A stretch of DNA of 41,352 bases from Phanerodontia chrysosporium (Eukaryota > Basidiomycota > Agaricomycetes > Polyporales > Phanerochaetaceae). Numbering within the stretch: the stretch's first letter is position 1; every line of letters begins with the position of its first letter. The translations under genes and the position numbers were made by a program. Below are positions 21,308 through 32,718 of the stretch, one piece after another. The stretch is taken from contig MJGA01000088.1 in assembly GCA_001910725.1 (NCBI GenBank), forward strand, positions 1-41,352, given 5' to 3'. The notes below the pieces were generated by a model, which worked only from the letters and a program-made list of their open reading frames with translations, did not search any database and was not told the origin of the DNA.

Positions 21308-24300
21308 TTACGCTGCAGTGTGTCGACCGCCGCGGGAGGAGCTCGGACGAGCTGGTCCCGCGGGGGTCGCAACGGCCCTGTTCGGGATGCGAGGGATTTG
21401 GCTGTGGACAGGAGATGGCGCAGACTGCGTGCGAGAAGGGCCAGGAGGCGCACGCGGAGCCTGAGACTACACGGCGCAGACATCAGCTACACGACTCGGA
21501 GACCAAACGAGGAACGAGAGGACGTACCGTACGAGGACGAGCAGCGCTGGAGATGGGAATCCTAGAGCGGGGAACATTTCTCACAGGGATCGCAGGAGAC
21601 TGGGCGCCGACTTGAGAAGCGGGAGGTGCCCGAGCTTCGGATGGTGTACGCGACGATGAGGCAATGCCGTGGTTAGCAGGAGGCGATGCGACGTTGGGAG
21701 GGCGAACCGAGGACGAGGCAGGAGTTTCGCTTCGCTGAGGTTGGACCGCAGCAGCCTTGACAGCGACCTTCTCTGCCTCTGCCTCCTCGTACTCCGCCAC
21801 AATCTCCATCAACGCCGGGGAGACGTCCTCGAGCTTCGCCTTCAGTGGAACGAGCAGGTGGTCAATGAGGTCCGAATTCCTGTTCAGATCCCGCCGCTTG
21901 TTCATCGTCGCTATCTGCGCCCTGCGCTGCTCGCGGTACTTGTTCCGCACCTCCTCCGGGATCCGCATGTCGTGTCCAACGACGGTCACCGGCTGCGTAG
22001 GGTACTGCTGCTTGCAGATGAAGGGCTTCACGCGTCCATGGCGGGTCTTGCGCTGCGTGTCGGACTGCCGCGTCGGCTTCGGACCAGAAGGTGGCGATGG
22101 GTATGCCGCGGCGACATGGGGAGCGTACGCACTGGCCCAGACCTCTCGGGTGGCCTCTTCGATGCGCCAAGGCCCGGACTGGCGGTAGGTGACTGCGTCC
22201 TTGAGAATGTCATGGCGACGGTTGGCGAACTCTGCACAGTGGGAGAGGTACTGCTCGTGCTTCTCGTCGCGCTCCTTCTTCCTAGCGACGTACAACGCCC
22301 TGCCTCCCCTGCGTCTGGGCTTGCGCTTCGGTGACGCCTCTGCCGCAGCACTCTCGCTCGGACCGGCAGTGGCATCCTTCTGTGCTTCGGCCTGGGACTG
22401 TTGGCGAGTCTTCGCGACGCTCGATGCGAGCTTGTTGGGCGACGAACCAGACTGTGCGATACCGGTGCTGACTATGGCTGCCGCAGTTGGCTGCTGCTGT
22501 TGCGTTTGGGAGATGCAAGTGGCCGCCGCAGTGGCGTCTCCGCCCCCTTCAGTCTTGTCGCCTCCTTCGATCTGGCTGATCTCGATAGGCTCCTCGTCCT
22601 CCTCTTCGTCGAGCTCGTCGGCAAGATCGTCCACGCCAAAAGCTCCCGCAGAACTATCCGCAAGCACGGAGAAGGCAGCTTGACTCGAAAGTCCGCGCAA
22701 CCCTGAGAGCCGATTCCGAGTGGACTTTGCCGCAGATGAGTCCTTCGTCTGCCTGTCTGGAGCAGGGAACTTCTTCGGGACCTTCCTTCCTGTGGGCAGC
22801 TTGCGGAGATGCTGTTCTGCGGATGCGGAGACGGCGGACAGAACAAGCGGTTGGTCGACTGCGTCGCCTGCAGTGGTGTGCTTGAAAGACGATGGCGACG
22901 CAACAAGCTCCGGCTGGGCGCAGAGGAAGAACTCCGCAACTCCGAATGTGACCCAATCGGTTGGCTGTGGACGGGGAATACGCTCCGCGATGCTGAAGAA
23001 TGGGCGGAAATCGATGCTTGTCCAGTCGATGCGCTCCGCCCGGAGGAAGAACCTGTCCAGGTTGTGCGACATCGGAGACGCCCTCTCGAGAGAGCGGTAG
23101 AGACGCCTCCCAGCAAGCGAGGTCCAGCGAAGGTGCTCGGCGCAGCGGAAACACTTGGAGATGTCTAGGCCTGTCCAGTCACCTGCAAGTTGTGGACGGT
23201 AGCGCCGACGGTCGCCGAGAGAGGTCCAGATCAAACGCTCAGCGCAGCCAACGGACTTGCACAGGTCAAGCACAGTCCAGTCCGAGGACTCTTGGCGACG
23301 GTACGAGCGGCGAGTGTCAAGGGAGGTCCAGCGAAGGTGCTCGGCGCAGCGGAAAGACTGTCGGAGCTCGAACATCGACCAGTCAGTTGGCTGGTGAGAG
23401 CGGTAGAAGCGACGGGCGTCGATCGTGCTCCAGTGAAGGTGCTCAGCGCAACGGAAGAACTGGCCAACCTCGAGAGCTGTCCAGTCTTGTACCTCTTGGA
23501 CGCGGTACTGACGACGGCCATGAATGCCAACCCAGACAAGATGCTCTGCACAGCGGAAAAAGGCGTCGACCTCGAAGTCCAAAGTCTCCTTTGCGTGGTA
23601 GTGCCGGCGGCTGTCAATGGACGTCCAGCGAAGATGCTCGGCACACCGCAGAGAGTCGCCGAGTTCGAGCGTCGTCCAGTCCATGTCCCGATGATCGTGG
23701 TAGAATCGACGGCAGGCAATGCCTGACCAGTGAAGGTGCTCGGCGCAGCGCAGGGCTTCGGGAACGTTCAGCGTCGTCCAGTCCATGATGTTCGCGGGAC
23801 AGTACGAGCGACGTTGATCGAGGCTGGTCCATTGGAAGTGTTCTGCGCAGCGGAAGAACGCCGCAACGCCAAACTCGGGCCATTCGAAACTAGACGGAGA
23901 TGGGTTAGACAGACGACTCGGAGTTGACAAGCTGTTCGCTGATATACTCACTACGCAGGTGTCCTTCGCGGAGGCCTGGGCATGATCATCTTGGGTGAGT
24001 ACTTGAGTGCCTTGAGCATAGAGGCAATGCGAGAGGAGTAGACAGCGACAATGTGCGCACGGGTGTCCTGGACGACCCTGGGAACGCCACGGAAGCGCAG
24101 GCTTGTGTACACGCTAATGGGAGGGATGGTCCACGGGCCAGAGCACTCGATCGTCAAGTGAGATGGTGGTGCGCGGACAGTCAGGATGTCGGTCGGCATG
24201 ATGTCGGACACTTTGGATGCAGGGACTCCCTGTCATCGACGGCGTCAGCATGCGTCGTACACCATAATCCAAGTGACTGCGTACCTGTTGGAGAAGGCGA

Positions 24301-25137
24301 GCACCGTCGGTCATGAGCTCGACCACTTCGCACACGGCCAGTTGATCCTCCTTGGAAGGCGCCAGACGCTGAGCAGGGTGTCAACAAGACGTCGTACGAT
24401 GGATCAACAGCGACTGACCTTCTGAGAGCGGCGCTTTATCCGTCGAACCAGACGAACAAAGACAACATACAACGCCGCAAGACTGGGAAGCACGACGATA
24501 CACAGAAGAACGACCGCACCAAGGAGAGGGCTGTACTCCATCCGAACATGCACTGACCACGGGGTTGACTGCGCCGAGATGGTGCGACCAGCAAAGGGGT
24601 CGACGACGAGGCACTGCTCTGGGAACGACGTGATGTTCCTCTCGATCGCAAGGCACCGCGGCTGCGGGACAGCCGGGAGTGTGGGTGCGCGGATGCGCTT
24701 TTGGGGGCGATCTCGAGGGACTTCAGCGTCGGCAGCAGTTCTAGACGTGGCTGGTACTGTGATATCGGTGATACAGCCTCCAAGAGCACCAGAGGGCGCG
24801 ACGTGGGGTACGGCGACACTTGCTTGCGTGTCAGCGGTTGCGCCGGTGGTGACGGTGCTAGTGGTCGTCTTGGCCGTGGGACGACCTCGAGAGACTCGCG
24901 CACTGGTGAAGTCAGAGTTGCTCGTGGGCTTGGTGCTGGCTCCGAGGCCTTGGGACTCCGGGAGCGAAAGTTGAGCGCGCTGTCCAGCAGCTTGCGCGCC
25001 TTCTTTGCAGCCCGCTTGGATGCCTCGACGAGGGCATGTCGAGTCTCGGTGACCGTTCGTCCGGCCTCGGGATGCAAGATGAGCCAGTTCCAGACGACGC
25101 TGAGACAGGCCGCTACGACGAGGTGTGCGCCTAGCAT
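21308..25137 (-). CDS. Membrane-anchored 34-residue CAEHL-repeat protein, unknown function
   Basis: Exons 25137-24419, 24368-24285, 24229-23952, 23889-21528 and 21466-21308 join in phase to about 1200 residues if one missing base is allowed in exon 1 (the frame slips -1 somewhere in about 25040-24800). Order: hydrophobic N-terminus AHLVVAACLSVVWNWLIL; a Ser/Thr/Pro linker; the sequon NIT between two cysteines; a second membrane segment at about 205-229 followed by VRLVRRIKRR. A helical link and a roughly 90-residue unrecognised domain (SGPWTIPPISVYTS) come next. Then come about ten repeats (362-690), an acidic segment, the conserved tail (about 900-1060, RHGRVKPFICKQQYPT and DHLLVPL) and a Pro/Ser-rich end. 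The basic flank of the second segment suggests a cytosolic repeat region; the first segment could be a signal peptide. I recognise no known family. Confidence 0.8.
22884..23888 (-). repeat. Tandem 102-base coding repeat, about ten units (34 residues each)
   Basis: Within the 21.3-25.1 kb gene, units start at 23888, 23786, 23684, 23582, 23489, 23387, 23285, 23183, 23081 and 22961. Seven of the first eight are exactly 34 codons and unit 4 is 31. Unit 9 is about 40 and divergent, and the last is partial. The consensus is DWTxL(E)(V/L)xxxFRCAEHL, then xW(T/S)(S)(I/L)DxRRxYR. The two conserved blocks could be a two-helix repeat as in solenoid proteins; that is inference. Units differ at many codons, so the array is old and kept by selection rather than freshly amplified. 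Confidence 0.9.
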
Positions 25138-27585
25138 GGTTCGGATTTGGTGGGAGTGGGGTGAGAAGGAGGTGAGTTGAGCGAGTGTCTGAGCTGTCTT
25201 GGGTGTCCTTGGTTTGTGCTGTCTTGTTCTGTCTGCGTGGGGGCCGAGTGGATGCGACTGGTTGGAGTGGAGGAGAGTCACCCCCGAGAGGGGGAGAGGG
25301 GGGGACTGGCGAGCGACTCTCGCTCTGGCTTTGCCGCTGCTCTGTTCGAGAAGACTACTGTGTTGTTAGGAGCTGTTGTAGCTGTCTCTACGCGTCTGTT
25401 ACGCGAGAGTGTAGGGCGGAGGAGTGCGAACGAGTTGGCGGCTGGCTTGGGGGGTGCGACGGGGCGAGGTGGTGGTTCGAGTTCAAGTGCTGGTCGAAAT
25501 CGAACATGCCCCGCTGGTTCGAGTTGGCCCCATCTCGATTGGGACGTCGCTCGTCGAAGTCGCCCGATTTGGAGCTGCTTCGAGGACACCTTCCACATTT
25601 GAACCTCGGGGCAAACCTGGAATGCGCTTTGGCGGCTTTGCACCAACACTCGGCTTGAACATAGACACATATCTGGCTGTCAAAAACGAACGTTGCACTA
25701 ATGTTCCGAGTTCTGGTCGAATCGACAACGATGTGGCGGCCGCCTTCGGGACGACCTGCTGTGTCAGCAATGTTACAAGTTCTCGGTCAGCTTGGCCAGT
25801 CATCGTGATATATACGCGCTGCTCTCACCTTAGGAAACATTCTGACATAGAGTGCTGAGTTACAGTGCACTAAGGAGATAGCGCAAAAACGACCCTGGAT
25901 AACATCAAGAAGTTACATCAAGCTTCTTCTCAGGATGTCCGACGTACTTTGCCAACATGTAATCGAGAGCTAGCCCACGTGTCACAGTATGCCGTGATGA
26001 GTAGCGTCTATGTTCAGTGAAACAGTTTAGCATAAGAGCCTCAATCTGGTCACGAAACGATGGTGGGGAGCGGAAGAACGACTCGGACCTGGCGTGAGCT
26101 TGCTGATTGTTTGACCGAGAACTCTGAGGGTTTCGGTAGAGTACTCTTGCGGAGAATTGTAGCCTTCCAGGTACAGGGCGAGTAAGGACGGACCAGGCGG
26201 TGGCGAGCATGCATCGCTGACACGACACTGAGAAAAAGGTACGTGAGAGGAGTGTGGCGAGCCCGACGGCAGTCGGACTGCCAGGCCTCCAGGTCTAGCC
26301 GCCATCTGATGGCTTTGATTTAGACGAGCGCTGGAAGTCTCCGCGAATGCGCTCCATGGCCATCCTGTGGACCTGCATGATGCATAGGTATCACCGCTCA
26401 AAGCGATGGAGGGAGGCGCTGTAAATTACATATGGCCTATAGTTGTCTCGTGAGCCGCGAGGCAGGCGCCGGTGCACCGTACTAGACACAGCACAGCCAG
26501 ATTGCCAAGACCTAACCAGGGCCGCAAGGAGACCCCGACAACGATACAGGACCAGGCTGCAATATGTGGAGAGAGTGAGTAAGCAGAACACTGTAATGTC
26601 GCTTTCATTACAAGTATGCAATGTGCAGGAGTACCATTGTACCCGTGTATGCACTCCCAAGTCAATTTATACAGATAACCAACAGATAACAGTATCCGGA
26701 GAAGACGCCACATAACAGACTTGAGCGCAATGTTGAGTACGTGATGTGTCCTTCATTGATGGTGCCCAGGCTAGGTGCATCTTCGCTTTGACGGTCCAGT
26801 GATCGATTGGCAGGATGTATAAGTGACATTTTGCTTGTGCTTCCCACTAGCTCAAAACTGACAGATGGACACTGTCTATTGGAGAGGGGAGATATTGCGA
26901 GGAACACCGGCGGCGACCAATCATTCAACTCTGTCACTTGGTAGGCAGGCGCCCTGTTGGCGTGGTTCTGAATGTCCGGGTGCATCCTACAGAGCGCGGT
27001 GATATATGACGCAGTGCCTCCCATGAAACTCTTGAGTAGTTTGAACACCGGGAATGCAAGGGCCGGTACAAAGCTTTGTTAGTCTCTGCAGACCATCACC
27101 TCGGAGACGATAAGGGCAAGGTTTGATATTGTCTGCGACGACGATATTTCTGCGAGATACGCTCAAGGCACGTTTGAGGCAATTTGTGGCGACAGGCACC
27201 GAGCAGAGGCGGACGTAGTGAAAAGCGTTGGCCACCATCGTGGCGCCTCCGACTGATGTCGGAGGGTGCCTGCTTTGGCAATCGCCATCTGATCGCCTTG
27301 ATGGCGGTAACCGCCCAGCGTTGCTGTTGGGGCATGTCTGCGTGCGATGTTCTCGACATGTTCAAGCGGTTCACCCACACGTACCCACTCACTCCTCATT
27401 TTCTTGCTGCTGGTGATGCCCCCGCAATGCGCCCTGAAGCCATTCACCGGTGGAGCTCGTCGTATCCACAGTCCCCACCGTATATCTCGCGCCATGCCAT
27501 CGCTTCGAGAGGCCCGCCCAACCTCACAGCCTTTCCGATCCCCATTTCACTCGCTACGACTGAAACAAGCGGTGAACCTACATAG
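25138..27585. other. Long stretch with no resolved gene; coding-like segments on the minus strand
   Basis: The right part of 25138-25600 is purine-rich and likely the promoter of the repeat-protein gene. Two minus-strand segments look translated: 27048-26740 (YITALCRMHPDIQNHANRAP) and 26100-25905 (SFRDQIEALMLNCFTEHRRY, then LALDYMLAKYVGHPEKKLDV and a stop). I could not join them with splice sites or identify the family; 26426-26713 between them is not clearly coding. They may be exons of one unrecognised or decayed gene reading left. Confidence 0.35.
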
Positions 27586-30112
27586 ATGATACCTGCCCAG
27601 TGTGAGAACTGCAAGAACACGGTGCGTGTTACTCCTACGATGTTCCTTCTCCTGCGCTAATCAGTCATCCGTTCTCTGTGATCTCCTCTGTATTCCCTTG
27701 CATCCTTGCATGTGCGTCGCGGTCTTTGCAGCCCATCAACAGCCGGCATGCCTCGCCCAATCTCGCAGTCATTCTCGGTGTCCTCGGCGGCTTGGCTGCC
27801 ACGGCCATTCTCGTCTCTGTCTGCGTCCCATTCATCCGCCGCCAGACGCGGACCCCATCGATCCGCAGTGCAGCCGTGCAGGTATCCCCACGTTTGAGAG
27901 ATGTGGAGAAGGGTCGCGGCTATATGCTCGGTTCGTTGGGAGGCAGCACGCGGAGGAAGAGCTCGCTGATGTCTCACATATCACGCTGGAGGCGCGGCTT
28001 GGGCTCGAGGCGGATGCGCAGTATCTCGTACGATCCTGTTAGCGAGGGCGGCGGAGACAATGATTTGCATCGACATCACGAGAAGCAGGGCAGCATGAGC
28101 AAGGGGGAGGCGCTCCTGCCCCTTCTGCCAGAGGTATCAACCTTCACATGGTCAGACCTCCGCTCAAAGAACACCAGCGCCGAGTCCTCTACGGACGACG
28201 ATGGCCTCGACACCGCGGAGACGCACAGCTTCCCCACGAATGCTGCCACACTTTCGCACCACACCAGCTACAGAACCGAGGCCTCGCAGGGGCCGCACCT
28301 AGAGCCGAGAATCGGAACGGTCGGCACATCAGCAGGCGGTGCACTGCCTCCTCAATCAGCCGCTGTCAGCTTTCGGACGCAGGCACCCAGAGACCCCCAG
28401 ACGAAACGCAGCCTCACGCCGCCAGGCCTCAGCTCAAAAGCATCGTCTGCCAGCCTAGATTCGTACACCGATTACATCCATCCCGACGCCCTCTTTGCGG
28501 GCGAGCGCGACAGAGCTCCCGCCGCCGAGGCCCGTCCGCGCGTGTCTCTCCCTCAGGCCGCATCCGCGACCTACTTCGACCTCCCCGGCGTCGAAATGGA
28601 GGTTGGGGCATCATCTACTGCCCACGCACACCCGCACACAAAATCACGCTCAGGATCACAGTCCCGCCCAGGTTCCCTGCAGCTGCCATCCCCACCCGAC
28701 TCGCCACCTCCGCCCGCGCACTCATCATCATCGCGCTCCCACGGACACGGACGCTCGTCATCCTATGCCCCCTCGCTGTCCGTCGCGCCCGGGACCTCGC
28801 GTCCGACGCTCGCCCCGACGCGTTCCGCGCCGATCACGACCGCGCTTCCATTCCGCCGCCAGCATCGGGCCCGACGTCCAGCACGCCCGCGTGGTGGAGC
28901 ACGGCGTCGGCGCACCACCCGTCGACCCTCTCTCCGCCGCACTCCCCGCCGCGCCCGTCGTTCCAGAGGGCGTCACAGCCTCCGGTGCAGAGTACCGGAG
29001 CCGCAGCCGCCTCAAGAGGGCCGTCGCCACAGCCCTCGCTCACGCAAGCATTCCGCACCCCTTTGCAGCGCTCTCCATCCCAATCATCCCAAGCCCAGGA
29101 CAGAGCATCAGTCATCGCCGGCATGGAGGACGCGAGCGGGCTCGGGCGGTACCCATCGGTGACGGTATCGCCTGCGGCGATAGAGGAGAGTCCGTCCAGT
29201 AGCCGAAGCAGACACCGGTCGGCGACCGTCAGCGGGTCGGAGCGTCCCATAAGCACCACCGGTGAGCGTCCTACACGTACTCCGCAGGGCGCGCGGCCGC
29301 GCCCTGGGCCGGTCGAAGCACTCCGTCAGGCAAGCTCTTCGACGCCATCGCGATCAGCCGCCACGACACCCGGCGAGGGCTATGAACGATCAAAACAAGA
29401 TGAATCCGAGCGCAAAGCGTACCTCCGCGCATCGCTCTCGCTCCCGCAGACGCCGCAGGTCGTCGACAAGAGCAGCCGGCGCCGCGAAAAGGGCCAGAGC
29501 GTCGCGCTCGGATACTTCGATGCGCCACATGCGACCAGCAGCACCGCCGGCGAGGCCGGCGCGTCCCGCGGTCCGTCGTCGGCCCTCGCAAGCGCGGCAC
29601 CCGCGTCGACATCTAGGTCGCCTGCGGTCCGCGCATCCGACTACGCGCTGCCCGACACACTCGCGCCTCTGCCATCATCCTCCTCGTCGCGCCGGCACTC
29701 GGTGTCGACACACCAGCCGAACCTCGTGCGGCGGCACGACTCGCCGGCACTGCGCCCGCTGCCTGCATCGACGCTGTTCTACCCGGCGTCGCCGCCGACG
29801 AGCCCGCCGGCGCGTGGCAGCAGCAGCCTCAGCCGCGCGCCGTCGATCCGCCGCGCGGACCCGTACCTCGGCGGGCGCAGCCGGAGCGGGAGCGTCGCGA
29901 GCCTCGCCGTCGTCGGCGAGCGCCCTGAGCGCGAGGCCGAGGGTCCCGAGGCGAAAGAGGAGAGGGAGAGGAAGGAGAGGGAGCGAAGAGAGAGACGCGA
30001 GCGCCGCGAGAGCACGGCGTCCCGCCGGGCCGTCCTCCCGCCTGTCCAGCGCCTCGCGCCGTTGGACTTGGGGGAGTTGAACGCGGAGCTAAGGACGATG
30101 GGCTCGAGATAA
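27586..30112 (+). CDS. Single-pass membrane protein with a long Ser/Pro/Arg-rich tail
   Basis: The main coding stretch runs from about 27732 to the stop at 30110-30112, over 790 residues. A membrane segment (LAVILGVLGGLAATAILVSV, followed by the stop-transfer FIRRQ) sits near the N-terminus. Everything after it is low-complexity cytosolic-type sequence: acidic-Ser patches (SAESSTDDDG), many Pro-Ser runs (SPPTSPPARG), SR dipeptides and an Arg/Glu coiled segment (about 29950-30010). The frame changes by -1 near 28848; both sides have the same composition. The first exon is uncertain. A short one at 27586-27621 (MIPAQCENCKNT) with donor GTGCGT and acceptor TTTGCAG at 27731 is possible, or more exons lie further left. 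It might be a surface sensor or signalling scaffold; no domain supports a specific function. Confidence 0.65.
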
Positions 30113-31584
30113 GTTATGTGTTGCGCCTTTTTTGCTCTTCATTCCTCGCTGTATTATTTCATGGGTCTTGTTGTTATCATGTTGTACTTGTACCTGCACG
30201 GATCTCACTCTTGTATAACACAGCATTCACGCGTGCAATGCTTGCAAGTCCTTATGCTACACTGGGAGCGAGGATGGATCGTGCGCTGCCTTTACTGTTA
30301 GATTATTGCCCGCATGACGCCCTTGCATCCTCTCACTGCCGTATTCGGGAGCTTGACTGCAGCAGCCACTGTTGGCAAAGTTCTACAGGTGAGCACTTAG
30401 AACAACCCACGTTTGGTAGAGTGCTATGCTCAATGGTACAGTGTCAGTGACGAATACATTCGCCATTCACGCGCATTATGCGCCCGGAAGTTCCGATACC
30501 AGGTTGATCTCACTCAAGGGGTTTAAGTTACATGCAGGTGGGGCTGATGCACTGCCTTTCATGAATTCGCTGAGCCCAATGCTTATTTCGCTATCTAGGG
30601 TCTGGATGCTTGGCAGTAGGGCCATGCATCAGCCAGTTGGACGGACAGTCTATTCACATTGTGATGAGGTGTCCACGGTTAGCGCTGCTATTGAACGAAC
30701 ACGTATCACTGTCGTCTAGCACAGGAGACCCCCTACGAAGCCACGGGGTCTTATGTAGCGGCATCGGGCTGCCTCACACTCCGCAGTGACCTTCTTAGTT
30801 TCGGGCACGACAAATTGTATCAGACGATATACCTCGGGCCGTCCCTCATCATGGAGGTAGCGGGTGCGTGGCTGGTGGCTCCCTTTCCCCGCGAGCGTGC
30901 TGTGTTTTAGAGGTGCACAGGGTCACTGGTCATGCTCCGCATGAATTCTGGTGACATGGAGAAAGGAAGGCGAGAAGCTCCCTGGAATTGAGAGAGATTG
31001 CTTAGCCGGGTTGCTGCGCAAGCTAAATACCGCCACGAGGACTACCCGGTAAGTAATAGTTACTCCTTACGCTCATATATTCATCTGATGCACCCTGAGC
31101 TGTAGTCGTTCTAGGCAAGGTGTGGTGCTCTGATATTCTCCGCGTGTCGTAGAGATAATATCGCCAGCAAAAAGTCCGTCAACTCTGCGACGAGCTCCGA
31201 GTACGCTCGGGATAGTTCAATACCTAACGTCGTGGAAAGATACTCAGAAGCTTGTCCGGTAACTCCTCATAGCCCAACCGATACACTCGCACACGCTTGC
31301 ACTCTGGAGACATACACTGTCATGTGCGGCTGTATGTCTCGGTTTTTATGCCTGAGGGGTCATCACTACGATGGAAGCGCACCCTATGTGCCACCCCTCA
31401 CCGTTTCGTGGTTCAACTCCAGGCAAGAAGATGCCATTACTCAGAAGAACGCCAAGTCACGTATGTCCTACGTGCTCGTGTTTGCTGTCTTGTGAAGATA
31501 TAAAAGGTGGACCATCCTCGTCATTTCTCTGGCAAGTCCACTGCAGCCTCCCTTCAGCTGCTCATTCAATTGATCCAGATAACA
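30113..31584. other. Intergenic stretch and lectin promoter, no gene seen
   Basis: About 1.5 kb. Short open frames on the plus strand at 30116-30720 and 31230-31500 show no domain. The last 100 bases are the lectin core promoter with a clear TATA box. Confidence 0.5.
31499..31505 (+). promoter_or_regulatory. TATA box of the lectin gene
   Basis: A full TATAAAA stands 86 bases before the ATG at 31585. This is the strongest core-promoter match in the window and fits a gene that can be highly expressed, as fruiting-body lectins often are. Confidence 0.65.
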
Positions 31585-32467
31585 ATGGCTACTCCTTCCA
31601 TCCAAGACGGTGTCTGTGAGTAGCCCATACGTTCCCCTCGTCCGCTCGCCACCTTTTCGCATATTCTGACAACGAAACCAGACTACATCCAGAACTCTGG
31701 TTCTGGCACAGTCGTCGACCTGTTTGACGGTACGGTCGCTCTCCCTCATAGCAATGATAGCCCGCACTGACTAGCAGCTACGACACAGGCTCAAGCAATC
31801 CGGGTGGGTTACCTTCAGTTTATCCAGATTCCGTTGGCTGAGATGGTTGGTCGCAGGTGCCAAGCTGCAAGGCTACCAGAAACACGAGCTCGGCAACGTC
31901 TGGGCCCCGGCGCAGCTGTGGATCATCACCAGCGACGACGAGGGCTTGTACACCCTCCAAAACGCTAACAGCCGCACCTTTGTCGAGCTTAACAGCCGTG
32001 AGTCCCTCCCGCCGGGTCCTGAGTAAACGCCGGGGCTGACAAGGATGATCGTAACGCAGCTGAGAACGGCACTCGTATGGTCTGCAACCCGCCGAACGGT
32101 AAGAAGAGCCAGCAGTTCAAGATCACGCGCAGCTCCGGTGGCACCTATTACGTGTACGTATATTCTACCCGTATCATCTCAATACTAAGGCTTAAGGCCG
32201 TCGCACGCTCGAACAGCATCCAGAACGTCGAGACGCAGAGTGAGTATACTCGGTCACACTTCTTCAGCGATGTGATACTGACACCGTCCCACAGCCTACA
32301 TGGACTTGTACAACGGGTACGTGCCCATGCCGCCGTTCTCTGCATATCGACGCATTGACCGTGTCGCATACAGCGGTGCCGCTAATAACACGCCCGTTAA
32401 CGGCTGGAAGGGCTCTGGTCCCACCACGGAGAACCCCAACCAGCTCTGGCTCATCGTTCGCGCCTAA
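31585..32467 (+). CDS. Ricin-B-type (beta-trefoil) lectin
   Basis: Eight exons (31585-31615, 31682-31729, 31789-31803, 31857-31997, 32060-32153, 32217-32239, 32295-32316, 32374-32467) give 155 residues with no frame repair. Three beta-trefoil subdomains are visible, each starting with an (L/V)xxIQN or LQN strand (VYYIQNSGSG, LYTLQNANSR, YYVIQNVETQ). Each subdomain ends in a QxW-like motif (AQLWIIT, SQQFKIT, NQLWLIV). This is the carbohydrate-binding fold alone: no signal peptide and no enzymatic chain. Mushroom lectins of this kind are usually cytosolic and bind galactose-type or chitin-like glycans, often linked to defence against fungivores; the specificity here is unknown. Exons of 15, 22 and 23 bases are unusually small. 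Confidence 0.92.
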
Positions 32468-32718
32468 GGGTCACGTTCGATCGCCTGGGCCGCGTCGATT
32501 TCTGTGTATCATTAGTCGAGTGCTAGCATGCTCCGTCTGTACTACTCGCTAGCAGGAATGACATAGCTTGTCTGATAATAGGGTGCGGCTTTCTGAGCTT
32601 TCGCAGATCTGATGAGGAGCTGGAAATTGAACACAGATGAAGGTTTTCATTAGGATATAGTATAAACAACATGGTACAGTGGTATTCAGAGGATACATCG
32701 AGTTTTGTTCACGCTAAA

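Noticed and set aside
24436..24800. Continuation of the first frame of the repeat-protein exon 1 to its stop near 24436
   Set aside because: The other frame gives a membrane segment with a basic flank and continues in phase through three introns into the repeats; the first frame's end is a by-product of the slip.
27678..27731. Start of the 27.6-30.1 kb membrane protein at 27678
   Set aside because: The codon there is GTG and a TTTGCAG acceptor follows at 27731, so the segment is more likely intron.
28495..29202. Extra overlapping open frames in the Ser/Pro/Arg-rich region
   Set aside because: They are shadows of low-complexity GC-rich coding sequence; the composition of the called frame is continuous on both sides of the slip.
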